Notes: a model not told the origin generated them from the sequence alone. Shown: positions 27,973 to 36,810, counted from the first letter of the stretch. The stretch is 64,000 nt of DNA from Streptomyces humidus (GCF_014649655.1 NZ_BMTL01000001.1:62001-126000), one strand, 5' to 3'. Program-made: numbers and translations.

Positions 27973-28806
27973 TCAGCCGCCCGGAAGGATCCCCGTGGCG
28001 GTCGCGCTCCGGACGTACTCGGCGAGCGCGGCCGAGCCGTCCCGCACAGTGATCCCCACCCCGGCCGGCGCCCCCGTGACACCCACGGCCTCCTCGGTGC
28101 CGACGCCGGCACGAGCACGGACCGGCGCGACCGCCACCGCCGCGGGGTGCACCTCGTCCACGAGCAGGTCCGTCAGGCTCAAGTCGGGCCGTTCGTCGAG
28201 CTGTTCGGGCCAGGCGAGCACCGAGGGCGGCTGTTCGGGGCGGGAAAGTTCCAGGCCGCGCAGCGGCACCGCCAGGCCCACGCCGAGCGCCTTCAGCACG
28301 GCCTCCTTGCGCGTCCAGGTGCATAGAAAGGCGGGCTTGCGTTCGGCGGGCGGGCGGCCGTACAGCGCGGCGAGTTCGGAGTCGGCGAGCGCGACGCGGG
28401 CGGCCGGGTCGAGGTCCAGGGCGATGTCCGCCTCCTCGACGTCGAGGCCCACGCGGGCGTTCTCACAGACGGCGACGCCGATCACCGCACCGCTGTGGGC
28501 GACGGAGAAGTCGAGCCCCGGCCGTGCCGAGTGCGGCCCACCCGGCGGCAGGTCCAGCCGGACCTTGCCGTGCGGTCCGCCGCAGCGCGGGCACAGGCGA
28601 CGCAGGGGGACGTCCCCCGGGGGCAGGCCGAGCAGTCCGCCCAGGGCCAGCCGGCTCAGCGCGCAGCCGACCAGGAACCGTTCACGGCCCGCCCGGCCGA
28701 CGGTCGCCTCGTACCGGCGTCGCTCCACCGGGTCGAGAACAGCGAGCAGGCCCGGGTGGGCGTCGGCCAGGCCGGCCCACCACACGTGCACGGGGTGTGC
28801 GGGCAC
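27973..28806 (-). CDS. 4'-phosphopantetheinyl transferase (Sfp type)
   Basis: A 277-residue enzyme that moves phosphopantetheine from CoA to the serine of carrier proteins. The motifs of the Sfp class are present: RFLVGCALSRLAL, FSVAHSGAVIGVAV, VGLDVEEAD (metal-binding Asp/Glu), and WTRKEAVLKALGVGL. GTG at 28806 lies 35 bases after the speD stop, so the gene is probably in the speD operon. A carrier protein gene without its own transferase lies 4 kb away in the divergent operon (32562), a plausible partner. The length exceeds the usual 230, owing to a C-terminal Ala/Val-rich extension. Confidence 0.92.
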   Translation of the reverse strand: MPAHPVHVWWAGLADAHPGLLAVLDPVERRRYEATVGRAGRERFLVGCALSRLALGGLLGLPPGDVPLRRLCPRCGGPHGKVRLDLPPGGPHSARPGLDFSVAHSGAVIGVAVCENARVGLDVEEADIALDLDPAARVALADSELAALYGRPPAERKPAFLCTWTRKEAVLKALGVGLAVPLRGLELSRPEQPPSVLAWPEQLDERPDLSLTDLLVDEVHPAAVAVAPVRARAGVGTEEAVGVTGAPAGVGITVRDGSAALAEYVRSATATGILPGG

Positions 28807-28841
28807 GGCGTCTCGTCCCGGCGGCGGAGGGGAAGGAGCCG

Positions 28842-29222
28842 TCAGTGCACGGCGCGCAGCATGCGCGTCACGTTGATGCGCGTCGGCGAGAGGCCGAGTT
28901 CCACGCTCTGCATCATTCGCTCGCCGTTCAGCCGGCCGTAAGCGAGCAGATCCACGTTCGCCAGACTGAATTCGGGCCAGGTGTGAATGCTCAGATGCGA
29001 GGCGGAAAGCAGGAGAATCGCGGTGACGGCGCCGTTCGGGAAAACATGCGACGCCTCACCGAGCACCGTGGCGTTTCCCTTTTCGGCGGCCGTGCGCAGC
29101 ACCTGGAGGAGGCGCTCCTCGTCGGTCAGGATGCTGTGATCGCTCACCCATACGTCGACGGCATAAGAGCAGAGATCGTCGACGTTTATACCCTCGGTGG
29201 CGAGGCTGGCGGAGTTGGTCAT
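28842..29222 (-). CDS. speD: S-adenosylmethionine decarboxylase-like pyruvoyl enzyme (SpeD family)
   Basis: A 126-residue proenzyme. The family box SASHLSIHTWPE (residues 73-84) is present; self-cleavage before Ser75 would make the pyruvoyl cofactor. The residue before this Ser is Ala where Glu is usual in canonical SpeD. In the pathway, decarboxylated SAM is the aminopropyl donor for spermidine and branched polyamines, which fits the divergent branched-polyamine synthase gene at 29609. Family members that became ornithine or arginine decarboxylases are known, so the substrate is open. The start ATG at 29222 has no strong Shine-Dalgarno sequence close by. Confidence 0.88.
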   Translation of the reverse strand: MTNSASLATEGINVDDLCSYAVDVWVSDHSILTDEERLLQVLRTAAEKGNATVLGEASHVFPNGAVTAILLLSASHLSIHTWPEFSLANVDLLAYGRLNGERMMQSVELGLSPTRINVTRMLRAVH

Positions 29223-29608
29223 GGGGAACCGGGGGTGACGAAACGCTGCCCCCGTCTCCTTTCATATAGGCGCTCGGTGGTGCCCAGGGTAGCATCCGGG
29301 GCGCGAGGCGGCTCGCGCGCGCACGGCGTCGAGCGGGCCGGAGGGCTTCCGGCCCATTCGGCGGCCAACCGGCCCGAGTCATTCCGGAAAGCATTTCCCC
29401 GATTTCTTCGCACGTTCCCGGAAAACACCCCGGGCGATATCCGGGAGAGCGGCGCGGCGAATGTCACGGAATCATTTCCTGCGTGCGCCGATTCCCCGCC
29501 GTTGCGTTTACCGTTTCACCGCCCCGGGTGCGGGACCGGTCGGCTCCCCACCTGGCCGTATACTCGATGGTCCCGGAATCCACCGATCAGCTTGCCTGGA
29601 GCAGCATT
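29223..29608. promoter_or_regulatory. Divergent promoter region of the polyamine/carrier-protein cluster
   Basis: About 386 bases between speD (left) and the polyamine synthase (right). It is AT-richer than average near 29255-29275 and 29380-29420. A TATACT box at 29559-29564 is a possible -10 for the rightward genes, giving a leader of about 40 bases to the GTG at 29609; no good -35 is seen. Confidence 0.35.
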
Positions 29609-31486
29609 GTGACCAACGCGCGTCGGCACCCTCGGAGCACCCCCGCCGATTCCGTGCTCACGGAAGTCGCGGACGCCGTCCGGCTCCAGGAAGGCCCGCC
29701 CGGGGTGCGGTCCGTCCTGCGCGCCCTGCGCCGGCTCGCCCCCGCGTCCACGAAGGAGCTCAGCCGCGCGACCGGCCTGCCCGTTCCGATCGTGGCCGCC
29801 CTGGGCAACGAGCTGCGCCGCCGGGGTCTCGTCACCGAGGCGCGCCCGTCCCGGCTGACCGAGGCGGGTGCGGAGCTGGTCGCCCGGCTGGGCATGGACC
29901 TCGTCCTCGACGCCACCTGCCGCACCTGCGACGGCCGTGAGCTGGTCATCCCCGACGTGCTGGACGAGGCCGTGACACGGCTGCGCGCGCTCATGGCGTC
30001 GGGTCCCGCCGCCGACATGTCGATCGACCAGTCGCACTGCACGGCCGAGACCAAGGTCCGGCGGGTGCTGGCGCTCCTCACGGCGGGCGCGCTGCCGGGC
30101 GGTTCGCTGCTGCTGATCGGCGACGACGATCTGGTGTCCCTGGCCGTCGCCGTCGTGGGAGACGTGCTCGGCGGGCCGATCGTCGAGCGGGTGACCGTCG
30201 TGGACATCTCGCCGGAGATCCTCGAACACATCCAGAAGACGGCGGCCGCTCTCGGCACCCGCGTCGAGACCGTCCAGCACGATCTGCGTCATCCGCTGCC
30301 CGCCGGGCTCCACGGGCAGCATGACGTGGCCATGACCGACCCGCCGTACACCCCGGAGGGGGCCCGGCTCTTCCTCTCCCGCGCCGTGGAGGGCCTGCGG
30401 CCCGGTCCGGCGCACAGCGTCTTCTTCTCCTTCGGCGGCAAGAGCCCGGACGAGATGCTGGAGGTGCAGCGGGAGATCATGGCGCTGGGCCTGGTCACCA
30501 ACGGCTATGTCCGCAACTTCAACGAGTACGAGGGCAGCGGCATCCTCGGCGGCGTCGGCTTCTTCCAGCACCTCCTCACCACCACCTCGACGTCCTCCCG
30601 GCAGGGCGAGTTCAGCGGCCCCCTGTACACCGGAGACAAGCGCACCCGGCAGCGCGAGTACACGTGCGCGGCGTGCGACGCACGGATCCTGGTCGGCCCC
30701 GGCGCCCGCTGGACCTCGGTCGCCGCGCTGCGCGGGGACGGGTGCCCGCAGTGCGGCAAGGGGCCGTTCCGACCGGGCCGTCTGGTCCCGGCGGAGGAGC
30801 CGCCGGCGCCGGCCGGACCGGCCCCGGCCCAGCCGTCCTCCGCCGCCCCGGCCGCCGTCACCGGCGCGACCGCTTCCGTCGTCACCGCCGCCCCGACTGC
30901 GGCCTCCGCCGTGACCGCTTCCGTGGCCCCGCCCCCGGCGGCTCCCGCCCCGCGCACGTACGGCTGGCGTCCGCCGACCGAGGCCGATCGCGCCGCGCTC
31001 GCCGAGCGGGCCCGCCCGTACGTCACCCGGCAGGCCGACGAGCGCGATCTGCCGGCCATCGGACGGTTCGAGGCCGAGATCGCCCGTGTCTCCTTCGGCG
31101 AGGACGCCATCGACGACCCCGCCCGGTGGGAGTCCCGCCTCGGCCGTGCCATGGAGAAGTCGAAGGAGGGCATGATCGTCGCGCACCGCCCCGGCGAGGA
31201 ACCGGCGGGCTGGTGCTGGGTGAGCATCAACCAGAACGCGATGACGGGCGACCGCTACGCCAACTTCCGTTCCCTGGCGGTCTCCCCGGTGGACAACCGC
31301 GGCGACGTCGCCGAACTCCTGCTCACCGCGGGCCTGGAGTTCTGTCTGGCCAACGGCATCACGGAGGTCGTCGGCCGGGTCCACGTGGGCAACGTCCCGA
31401 TGCGCACGGTCTACCGCAAGTTCGGCTTCGACCCGACCAGCCTGTCGATGAAGCTGTTCCTGCCGAAGGAGGACGGCGTCCGATGA
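29609..31486 (+). CDS. Branched-chain polyamine synthase (BpsA-like) fused to GNAT acetyltransferase
   Basis: A 625-residue fusion. Residues 1-90 form a winged-helix-like domain (VLRALRRLAPASTKELSRATG). The BpsA catalytic domain spans about 100-350: LLLIGDDDLVSLAVA (donor-binding GDDD), VVDISPEIL, and TDPPYTPEG. It transfers two aminopropyl groups to spermidine. Then comes a zinc-ribbon (CAAC at 353-356, CPQC at 378-381), an Ala/Pro/Thr linker and a GNAT domain at about 455-620 (RSLAVSPVDNRGDVAELLL, VHVGNVPMRTVYRKFGF). GTG at 29609 has GGAG nine bases upstream; an in-frame ATG at 29567 is an alternative. The fusion suggests acylation of the polyamine product. Its stop overlaps the next start (ATGA). 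Confidence 0.88.
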   Translation: MTNARRHPRSTPADSVLTEVADAVRLQEGPPGVRSVLRALRRLAPASTKELSRATGLPVPIVAALGNELRRRGLVTEARPSRLTEAGAELVARLGMDLVLDATCRTCDGRELVIPDVLDEAVTRLRALMASGPAADMSIDQSHCTAETKVRRVLALLTAGALPGGSLLLIGDDDLVSLAVAVVGDVLGGPIVERVTVVDISPEILEHIQKTAAALGTRVETVQHDLRHPLPAGLHGQHDVAMTDPPYTPEGARLFLSRAVEGLRPGPAHSVFFSFGGKSPDEMLEVQREIMALGLVTNGYVRNFNEYEGSGILGGVGFFQHLLTTTSTSSRQGEFSGPLYTGDKRTRQREYTCAACDARILVGPGARWTSVAALRGDGCPQCGKGPFRPGRLVPAEEPPAPAGPAPAQPSSAAPAAVTGATASVVTAAPTAASAVTASVAPPPAAPAPRTYGWRPPTEADRAALAERARPYVTRQADERDLPAIGRFEAEIARVSFGEDAIDDPARWESRLGRAMEKSKEGMIVAHRPGEEPAGWCWVSINQNAMTGDRYANFRSLAVSPVDNRGDVAELLLTAGLEFCLANGITEVVGRVHVGNVPMRTVYRKFGFDPTSLSMKLFLPKEDGVR

Positions 31487-32565
31487 GCGGCACGGACGGT
31501 TTCGACCCGGACCGGGTCAAGTGCGTCGTCTGGGACCTCGACGGCACCCTGTGGGACGAGATCGCCGTCGAGTCGGACACCGACGCGCTGCCCACGCCCC
31601 GCGCCGGGACGCTCGCCGCGATCGACGCGCTGGCGGCCCTCGGCGTGCTCAGCAGCATCGCGAGCCGCAGCGCGCCGTCGGTGCTCGAGCGGCTGGAGAA
31701 GGCGCCGGCACTGCGGAGCCGGTTCCTCGCGCCGCAGGTGTCCTGGCAGGACAAGAGCGAGTCGCTGCGCGCGATCGCGAAGGACCTCGGCATCGCCGTC
31801 GACGCACTGCTGCTGGTCGACGACTCGCCCTACGAGCGCGCCGAGGTCGAGGCCCTCCTGCCGGGGGTGCGCACCCTCGCCCCCGAGGACGTCCCCGCGC
31901 TGCTGGCCGCGTTCGAGGGCCGGGAGGTCACCCCGGAGTCGCGGGAGCGAGTGCGGCGCTACCGCACCGAGGAGACCCGCCGGGCGGAGGGCGAACGCTT
32001 CCAGGGCTCGCGCGAGGAGTTCCTGCGCCGGTGCGACATGCGCCTCACCGTCGGTGCGGCCACGCCCGGCGAGATCCCCCGCGCGCTGGAACTCGCCGCC
32101 CGCACACACCGCCTGAACTCCTCCGGTCTCACCCCCGACCGGCTGCGCGAGCTGGCCGCCGCGGAGGGACACGAGCTGTACACCGCTTCCATGACGGACC
32201 GTTTCGGCGAGTACGGCGTCATCGGCGCCGCCCTCGTCGACCGCAGCGCCCCCGGCCGGTGGTCCGTCCCGCTGCTCGCCCTGTCCTGCCGGGTCGCCGG
32301 CCGGGGGGCGGCGGCGGCGTTCCTGTTCCGGCTGATGCGGCGGGCCCGCGAGCGGGGGGTGGAGGAGTTCCGGGTGACGCTGCGCCCGACGGACGCCAAC
32401 CTGGAGATGCGCATGCTGCTCCGCCAGGCGGGCCTGCGCCGCGTGGACGAACCCGGTGACGGCGCGTCCGCCGACTCGGCGGTCCTGGGCAGGAGCCTGC
32501 ACGACGAACTGCCCGAGCCGCCCGCCTGGCTGCGGGTGACCGAACGAGAGGACGCAGAGGCGTGA
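31483..32565 (+). CDS. FkbH-like HAD-IIIC enzyme with GNAT-like C-terminal domain
   Basis: A 360-residue protein. The HAD domain begins with CVVWDLDGTLWDE (DxDGTLW motif) and continues with SSIASRSAPSVLERL and LLLVDDSPYERAEVEALLPGV. The C-terminal part has an acetyltransferase-like arrangement (LSCRVAGRGAAAAFLFRLMRRARERG, VTLRPTDANLEMRMLLRQAGL). FkbH-like proteins load glyceryl or related phosphorylated units onto carrier proteins, and a carrier protein follows directly. It overlaps the upstream polyamine synthase (ATGA) and the downstream carrier (GTGA), so the three are one coupled unit. Substrate unknown. Confidence 0.88.
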   Translation: MSGTDGFDPDRVKCVVWDLDGTLWDEIAVESDTDALPTPRAGTLAAIDALAALGVLSSIASRSAPSVLERLEKAPALRSRFLAPQVSWQDKSESLRAIAKDLGIAVDALLLVDDSPYERAEVEALLPGVRTLAPEDVPALLAAFEGREVTPESRERVRRYRTEETRRAEGERFQGSREEFLRRCDMRLTVGAATPGEIPRALELAARTHRLNSSGLTPDRLRELAAAEGHELYTASMTDRFGEYGVIGAALVDRSAPGRWSVPLLALSCRVAGRGAAAAFLFRLMRRARERGVEEFRVTLRPTDANLEMRMLLRQAGLRRVDEPGDGASADSAVLGRSLHDELPEPPAWLRVTEREDAEA

Positions 32566-32840
32566 CGGACACCCGGGACCGGGGCGCGGTGGAACGCGAA
32601 CTCCGTTCGATGATCGCCGAGGCCGCCCGCCTGGACGAGGCGTTCGTAGCGGAACTCCCCGCCGACACCGACCTGTTCGGGCCGCGGATCGGCCTCACCT
32701 CGCTGGCCGGGGTGACCCTGCTGGGCTCCGTCGACCGGCGCTTCGGGGTGGACGTGGCAGCACTGGACCTCAGCCTGGACAGTCTGCAGTCCATCGCCAC
32801 CCTGAGCGACTTCGTCACGGCTCACCTCCAGCCCTCCTGA
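32562..32840 (+). CDS. Acyl carrier protein
   Basis: A 92-residue carrier protein. The attachment site is FGPRIGLTSLAGVTLLG, with Ser in GLTSLAG replacing the usual DSL. The rest has the four-helix carrier pattern (LRSMIAEAARLDEAFVAELP, VDRRFGVDVAALDLSLDSL, LSDFVTAHL). GTG at 32562 overlaps the upstream stop. The transferase at 27973 probably modifies it. The load is likely made by the FkbH-like enzyme upstream. Confidence 0.85.
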   Translation: MTDTRDRGAVERELRSMIAEAARLDEAFVAELPADTDLFGPRIGLTSLAGVTLLGSVDRRFGVDVAALDLSLDSLQSIATLSDFVTAHLQPS

Positions 32841-32979
32841 CCACCCGTCTGTACGTCCGCCCCGTTCAAAAAGGTGATCCGCACGGTCGTGCCGTGACCC
32901 TGCGGGGGCGGCGGCGTTGAACGGGGAGCGCGACGGCGCACCCTGCCGTCGCACGAACCGATTCCCTAAGGAGAACGTG

Positions 32980-33273
32980 ATGTCTCGCATCGCGAAGGTG
33001 GCCGCTGTCGCCCTCGGTACCAGCGCCGTGGTGGTCAGCGGGGCCGGGCTGGCCATGGCGGACGCGGGCGCCAACGGTGCTGCCATCGGCTCGCCGGGTG
33101 TCCTGTCGGGCAACGTCGTCCAGGTTCCGATCCACGTCCCGGTCAACCTCTGCGGCAACACCGTCAACCTCCCCGGTCTGCTGAACCCCGCGTTCGGCAA
33201 CACCTGCGCCAACGTCAGCGACCACGGCAAGGGCGGCGCCAAGCACGGCGGCCACAACGGCTACGGCGACTGA
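32980..33273 (+). CDS. Short chaplin
   Basis: A 97-residue secreted, surface-active amyloid protein that coats aerial hyphae and spores. The signal peptide is MSRIAKVAAVALGTSAVVVS, ending in GLAMA. The chaplin domain is complete: ANGAAIGSPGVLSGNVVQVP, VPVNLCGNTVNLPGLLNPAF, GNTCANVSD, with two cysteines. A Gly/His/Lys-rich tail (HGKGGAKHGGHNGYGD) extends it beyond the usual short chaplin. AAGGAG lies seven bases before the ATG. A strong terminator follows. Position next to the tyrosinase pair fits the S. coelicolor chpG neighbourhood, but I do not assign the symbol. Confidence 0.93.
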   Translation: MSRIAKVAAVALGTSAVVVSGAGLAMADAGANGAAIGSPGVLSGNVVQVPIHVPVNLCGNTVNLPGLLNPAFGNTCANVSDHGKGGAKHGGHNGYGD

Positions 33274-33286
33274 GCAGCCTTCCCCA

Positions 33287-33321
33287 GGAGAGCCCCGGCA
33301 CCTCGAGCGCCGGGGCTCTCC
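33287..33321. terminator. Terminator hairpin between chaplin and tyrosinase
   Basis: A perfect 13-bp stem, GGAGAGCCCCGGC with its complement, around a 9-base loop. It serves the chaplin and perhaps the convergent tyrosinase gene. Confidence 0.85.
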
Positions 33322-33366
33322 GCTGTTCTGCCCTGCCGCCCCGCGGTGCGGGGCCGTCCCGTGCGG

Positions 33367-34233
33367 TCAGGCGTACCGGTAGATCCGGGACACGTCGTCC
33401 AACTGGCTCGGGGTCATGTCCCAGGGGGGCAGCTTCTCGTGCCGGGCCACGACCCGGCGGTACTGGCTGCTGCCCGGACCGGGCGGGCCGGCCGGCAGGT
33501 AACGGTGCTCGCGGTGCCGGCTCTGCCAGCGGGTCCACAGCAGGTCGACGAAGGCGTGGTGGAGCCAGAAGACGGGGTCGTTGACGGAGGCGCCGCTGAG
33601 CATGGCCCCGCCGACCCACCGGTGCACCCGGTTGTGGTTGCGCCAGGCGGCGCTGCCCGAGCCGGAGCCCCAGCCCTCCAGCCTGTTGCGGAAGCCCCGG
33701 GCGACCGTCGAGTCCCAGGGCGCGACGTCGTAGACGGGATCCCGCAGTGCCGTCTCCACGTCGCTCGCGGTCGGCAGTGCGATCGGACTGCCGGCGCGGC
33801 CGAGGTCCCGGGTGAGGAACTCCCCGTCGGTGACGTTCTCCCTGATGGTCCAGTCTCCGGTGGCGTACGCGAACGGACCGGTCGTCACCTGGTGGTCGGA
33901 CCGGCGTCCGTTGCCCCCGAGCAGGTCCTTCGTCCACGGCACGGCGGTCGTGGCACGGTCGCGCGTCCAGTCCCAGTACGGCACCGTCACCGCCGGGTCG
34001 ACCCGGCGCAGGGCGGTCTCCAGGTCCAGCAGGAACCTGCGGTGCCAGGGAAGGAAGGAAGGCGTCATGTGGGCGCTGCGCAGACCGCCTTCGCCGTCGG
34101 AGACGTAGTGGTCGATGTGGATGCGCACGAACTCGTCGTACTCGCCCCTCTTCTTGATCGTCAGCAGCGCGTTCACGAAGCGCCGCCGCTCGGCGACGGT
34201 GAGCGTGCTGACGTCCTTACGGATGTAGACCAT
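33367..34233 (-). CDS. melC2: Tyrosinase
   Basis: A 288-residue type-3 copper monooxygenase that oxidises phenols and tyrosine to quinones, the melanin route. CuA histidines are in FVRIHIDHYV (His39), SAHMTPSFLPWHRRF (His55, His64); CuB histidines are in HNRVHRWVGG and DPVFWLHHAFVD. PYWDWTRD is the family box. There is no signal peptide; it is expected to be exported in complex with the Tat-type MelC1, encoded directly upstream with a 17-base overlap. The N-terminal His motif (IHIDHY instead of THNAF) marks a divergent tyrosinase, so activity on monophenols may differ. Confidence 0.93.
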   Translation of the reverse strand: MVYIRKDVSTLTVAERRRFVNALLTIKKRGEYDEFVRIHIDHYVSDGEGGLRSAHMTPSFLPWHRRFLLDLETALRRVDPAVTVPYWDWTRDRATTAVPWTKDLLGGNGRRSDHQVTTGPFAYATGDWTIRENVTDGEFLTRDLGRAGSPIALPTASDVETALRDPVYDVAPWDSTVARGFRNRLEGWGSGSGSAAWRNHNRVHRWVGGAMLSGASVNDPVFWLHHAFVDLLWTRWQSRHREHRYLPAGPPGPGSSQYRRVVARHEKLPPWDMTPSQLDDVSRIYRYA

Positions 34234-34717
34234 GGTGTCCCCCCGTGTACGTGTGGTGTGCCGGCCCGTCCTCGCGCAGGCGCTCCCCCGGGCCGAGCTC
34301 GTCGACCGCGGCGCGGACCGCCTCCCGTGGGGTGGCGTACGAGCGGTAGTGGTCGACCATGCTCAGCCAGGTGCCGTCGGCGCGGCGCATCAGGTGCAGC
34401 GGGCGGCCGTCGACGGTGACCTCCCACTCGGCGCCGGCCTCGGCGGCGGGCCCCCACGAGGTGAGCGCTCCGCGGATGCGCCGGCCCCGGTAGGTCTCGT
34501 CGAAGGAGAAGGCCGCGGGGCCGCCGGGCGCCGGGCGCGGGGGCCGGGAGGCCGCGACGACCGGGGTCATCGCGAGGGCGGCGGAGGCTCCGAACAGCCC
34601 GCGCAGCAGGTCCCGGCGCCGGGCGCGGCGCACCGGCCCGGATCTGGCTGTTGCTGTGGGTGTGGCTGTGTCTGCCGGAACCGTGCTCACGGGTACTCCG
34701 TCCACGCTGACGGCCAT
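34217..34717 (-). CDS. melC1: Tyrosinase co-factor / chaperone MelC1
   Basis: A 166-residue protein that delivers copper to, and helps export, the tyrosinase. The N-terminus carries a twin-arginine signal (RRARRRDLLRGLFGASAALA) ending near VVAASRP. The mature part has the MelC1 pattern: FDETYRGRRIRGAL, WEVTVDGRPLHLMRRADGTWLSMVDHY, and His residues (HHTYTGGHHGLHP) for copper. ATG at 34717 is preceded by GGGAG; 29 further codons upstream are open but lack these features. The stop overlaps the tyrosinase start by 17 bases. Confidence 0.92.
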   Translation of the reverse strand: MAVSVDGVPVSTVPADTATPTATARSGPVRRARRRDLLRGLFGASAALAMTPVVAASRPPRPAPGGPAAFSFDETYRGRRIRGALTSWGPAAEAGAEWEVTVDGRPLHLMRRADGTWLSMVDHYRSYATPREAVRAAVDELGPGERLREDGPAHHTYTGGHHGLHP

Positions 34718-34962
34718 GGTGTGCTCCCTCGTCCGGGACCGGTGGTCCGGTGCGGTTGTCTGTGGGGCTAACCGCCGAGGCGGCCGCCTGGTCACCGCTT
34801 GCATCCGAACGGCCCGCTCCGGACGGCGGATCGGGGTGACTTCGGGGTGGATCCGGGGGCGGATCCGGGTACGTCGGCGGGCCCGGAGGACGACGTCCGG
34901 GCCCGTGTTCGCGGAACGACATCAGTGCGCGATCACCCCGATCGCCACCATCCAGCGGTGCG

Positions 34963-35553
34963 TCAGCTCGTCCAGAAACTCCACCAGCGGGTCAGGATCA
35001 GCATGCCGACGACCCCGATGTGCAGCAGGGGCGGCGCCCAGGCGAACTCGCCGAGGAAGTCCCGCACGCCGGCCGGCGCCGGCAGGAACCCGTGGCGCAC
35101 GTCGAACGCGACGGCGTACCAGAACGCGAGGATCGTGGCGACCCACGCCAGGCAGCACCACAGACACAGCGCGTTGACCCGGTACAGGGACTCGAACTGC
35201 AGCCAGGACACGAACCCGATGCCGAAGAGGCAGCCGGCGGTGGACGTCAGCCAGTACCCGCGGGGGAAGGCGGCCCGGGCCAGCAGGCTCGCTCCGACGC
35301 ACAGGACGATCCCGTAGGCCACCAGGCCCAGCGTCGGGTTGGGGAACCCGAACACCGAGGCCTGCTCGCTCCGCATGACACTGCCGCAGGAGACGACGGG
35401 GTTCAGGCTGCACCCGGGCGTGAAGCCGGGGTCCTCCAGCAGCTTGAACTCGTCGAGGGTGATGCCCCAGGAGGCCGGCAGCCCGGCCGCGCCGGCGAGG
35501 ACCAGCAGCACGGCGTACGCCCGGCCGGCGCCCGCGCGACCGGCTGCGGCCAT
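34963..35553 (-). CDS. Vitamin K epoxide reductase family protein
   Basis: A 196-residue membrane thiol-redox enzyme linking quinones to disulfide formation. At least four hydrophobic helices are seen. The catalytic CxxC lies in ALCLWCCLAW near residue 130; the second Cys pair (GCSLNPVVSCGSVM, near 48 and 56) corresponds to the loop cysteines that shuttle electrons to a partner such as DsbA. It starts five bases after the DUF5949 gene stop, so the two are co-transcribed. A role in disulfide formation of secreted chaplins (two Cys each) is plausible but inferred. Confidence 0.9.
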   Translation of the reverse strand: MAAAGRAGAGRAYAVLLVLAGAAGLPASWGITLDEFKLLEDPGFTPGCSLNPVVSCGSVMRSEQASVFGFPNPTLGLVAYGIVLCVGASLLARAAFPRGYWLTSTAGCLFGIGFVSWLQFESLYRVNALCLWCCLAWVATILAFWYAVAFDVRHGFLPAPAGVRDFLGEFAWAPPLLHIGVVGMLILTRWWSFWTS

Positions 35554-35557
35554 CGCA

Positions 35558-36058
35558 TCAGGCGCGCAGCCGACGGACGGGCAGGACGACGTGCGCCGCC
35601 GCCGTCAGGGTCTCTTCGGCGCCCGCGAACGCGGCCAGCGCCTCGGGCGGGACGGCCCGGCCGGGCGTGGCCTCGGGCCAGGCGCGGGAGGTGAAGACGA
35701 GGTAGGCGAAGCCGCGCTCGTCGGCGGCCGCGAGCCACTCCGCCGTCGGCAGGCACTGGGCGTTGAGCCCCGGCATGTTCAGGACGGCAGCGCCGGACGC
35801 GACGAGCAGGCCGAACGGCAGACGGGGCCGTTCGGTGCCGTCGACGACGTCCCCGCCGACCGGCATGCCGTTGTCGGCGAGCAGCCGCTCGACGGCGGCG
35901 GCCGTCCCCCCGGGCCCCTCCGCGGTGTCGCCGAGGGAGTAGGCCAGGAGGTAGGGCATGTCACGCCCGTCAGGGGCTTCGCCGCTCCACGGCACCACGA
36001 CGAGAGTGCCCAGGTCGGCCATGCGGAAGGGGCGGGTTGCGCTTGGGGTTGAGGTCAC
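35558..36058 (-). CDS. DUF5949 family protein
   Basis: A 166-residue protein of a Streptomyces family of unknown function (DUF5949). Family-like segments are RPFRMADLGTLVVVPWSGE, MPYLLAYSLGD, VERLLADNGMPVGGDVVDG and NMPGLNAQCLPTAEWLAAA. There is no signal peptide or membrane segment. GTG at 36058 gives the family N-terminus MTST-ATRPFR. It is followed by the VKOR gene after four bases. Confidence 0.8.
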   Translation of the reverse strand: MTSTPSATRPFRMADLGTLVVVPWSGEAPDGRDMPYLLAYSLGDTAEGPGGTAAAVERLLADNGMPVGGDVVDGTERPRLPFGLLVASGAAVLNMPGLNAQCLPTAEWLAAADERGFAYLVFTSRAWPEATPGRAVPPEALAAFAGAEETLTAAAHVVLPVRRLRA

Positions 36059-36350
36059 CGCGCGACCCTATCGGCGGGCCGGCGGACGGCCGGACGTGTT
36101 CTCACCCGACCGGGGGACGTCGGCGGGTCGCTCCACACGAACGAGGGACGCGCCGCTCGACCCGCCTCGAACAGCGCCGGGGCCGGTCCGTCGGCGACGG
36201 GACCGGCCCGGGTGGTGTCCGCACAGTCCCGCCCGGTTCGCGACCTCCGGCAGACGACGCCCGGCACGGGACGCCCGGCACGCGGCGTCCGGCACGCGCT
36301 CCCCGGAGGCGGAGGGATGCGCCCTCGGCGACGTGCGGGCGGGGAGCGTC

Positions 36351-36638
36351 TCAGCGGTGCAGCGGCAGTCCGCCGAGAAGCGGGTTGTGGGTGTTGAGCG
36401 CGCCCGTCACGCCCTTGACGCTGCTGAGCACGGAGTTCTTGTTCTCGGTGTCGAGGGCGTCCGACTGGTGCCGGAGCGGCATCGCGTCCTCCAGGTCGAC
36501 CGGCCCCCTGGCGAGGGTGTCCACCGCGCCGTTGAGGCTGGTGGGCGTGAGGTCGTCGGGGGCGGCGAACGCGGGCGCGGCGAGGCCGGCGAGAGCCACG
36601 GATCCGGCAACGACAGCGGCAGCCTTCAGGGACTTCAT
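36351..36638 (-). CDS. Small secreted protein of unknown function
   Basis: A 95-residue exported protein. The signal peptide is MKSLKAAAVVAGSVALAG, ending in APAFA. The mature 70 residues have no cysteines and no chaplin domain: DDLTPTSLNGAVDTLARGPV, QSDALDTENKNSVLSSVKGV, then NPLLGGLPLHR. GAAAGGAA precedes the ATG. It lies between chaplin genes and has a chaplin-like signal peptide, suggesting a related role at the hyphal surface, but no function is known to me. Confidence 0.75.
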   Translation of the reverse strand: MKSLKAAAVVAGSVALAGLAAPAFAAPDDLTPTSLNGAVDTLARGPVDLEDAMPLRHQSDALDTENKNSVLSSVKGVTGALNTHNPLLGGLPLHR

Positions 36639-36810
36639 CGGATTCCTTTCTTCGGCGACTCGGCAACTCGGGTCGCCGGGGCACATTCTGACGTCGTGCC
36701 TAACGAGGCCTGCCGGGCGCGGAAACCGGGTGCGCGGAAAGTTTCCGTCGGGGCCCGCCGGGCGGGGCGGGCCGCCTTCCCCTCGTTCGGGGCCCGGCTC
36801 ACGGGGACGC

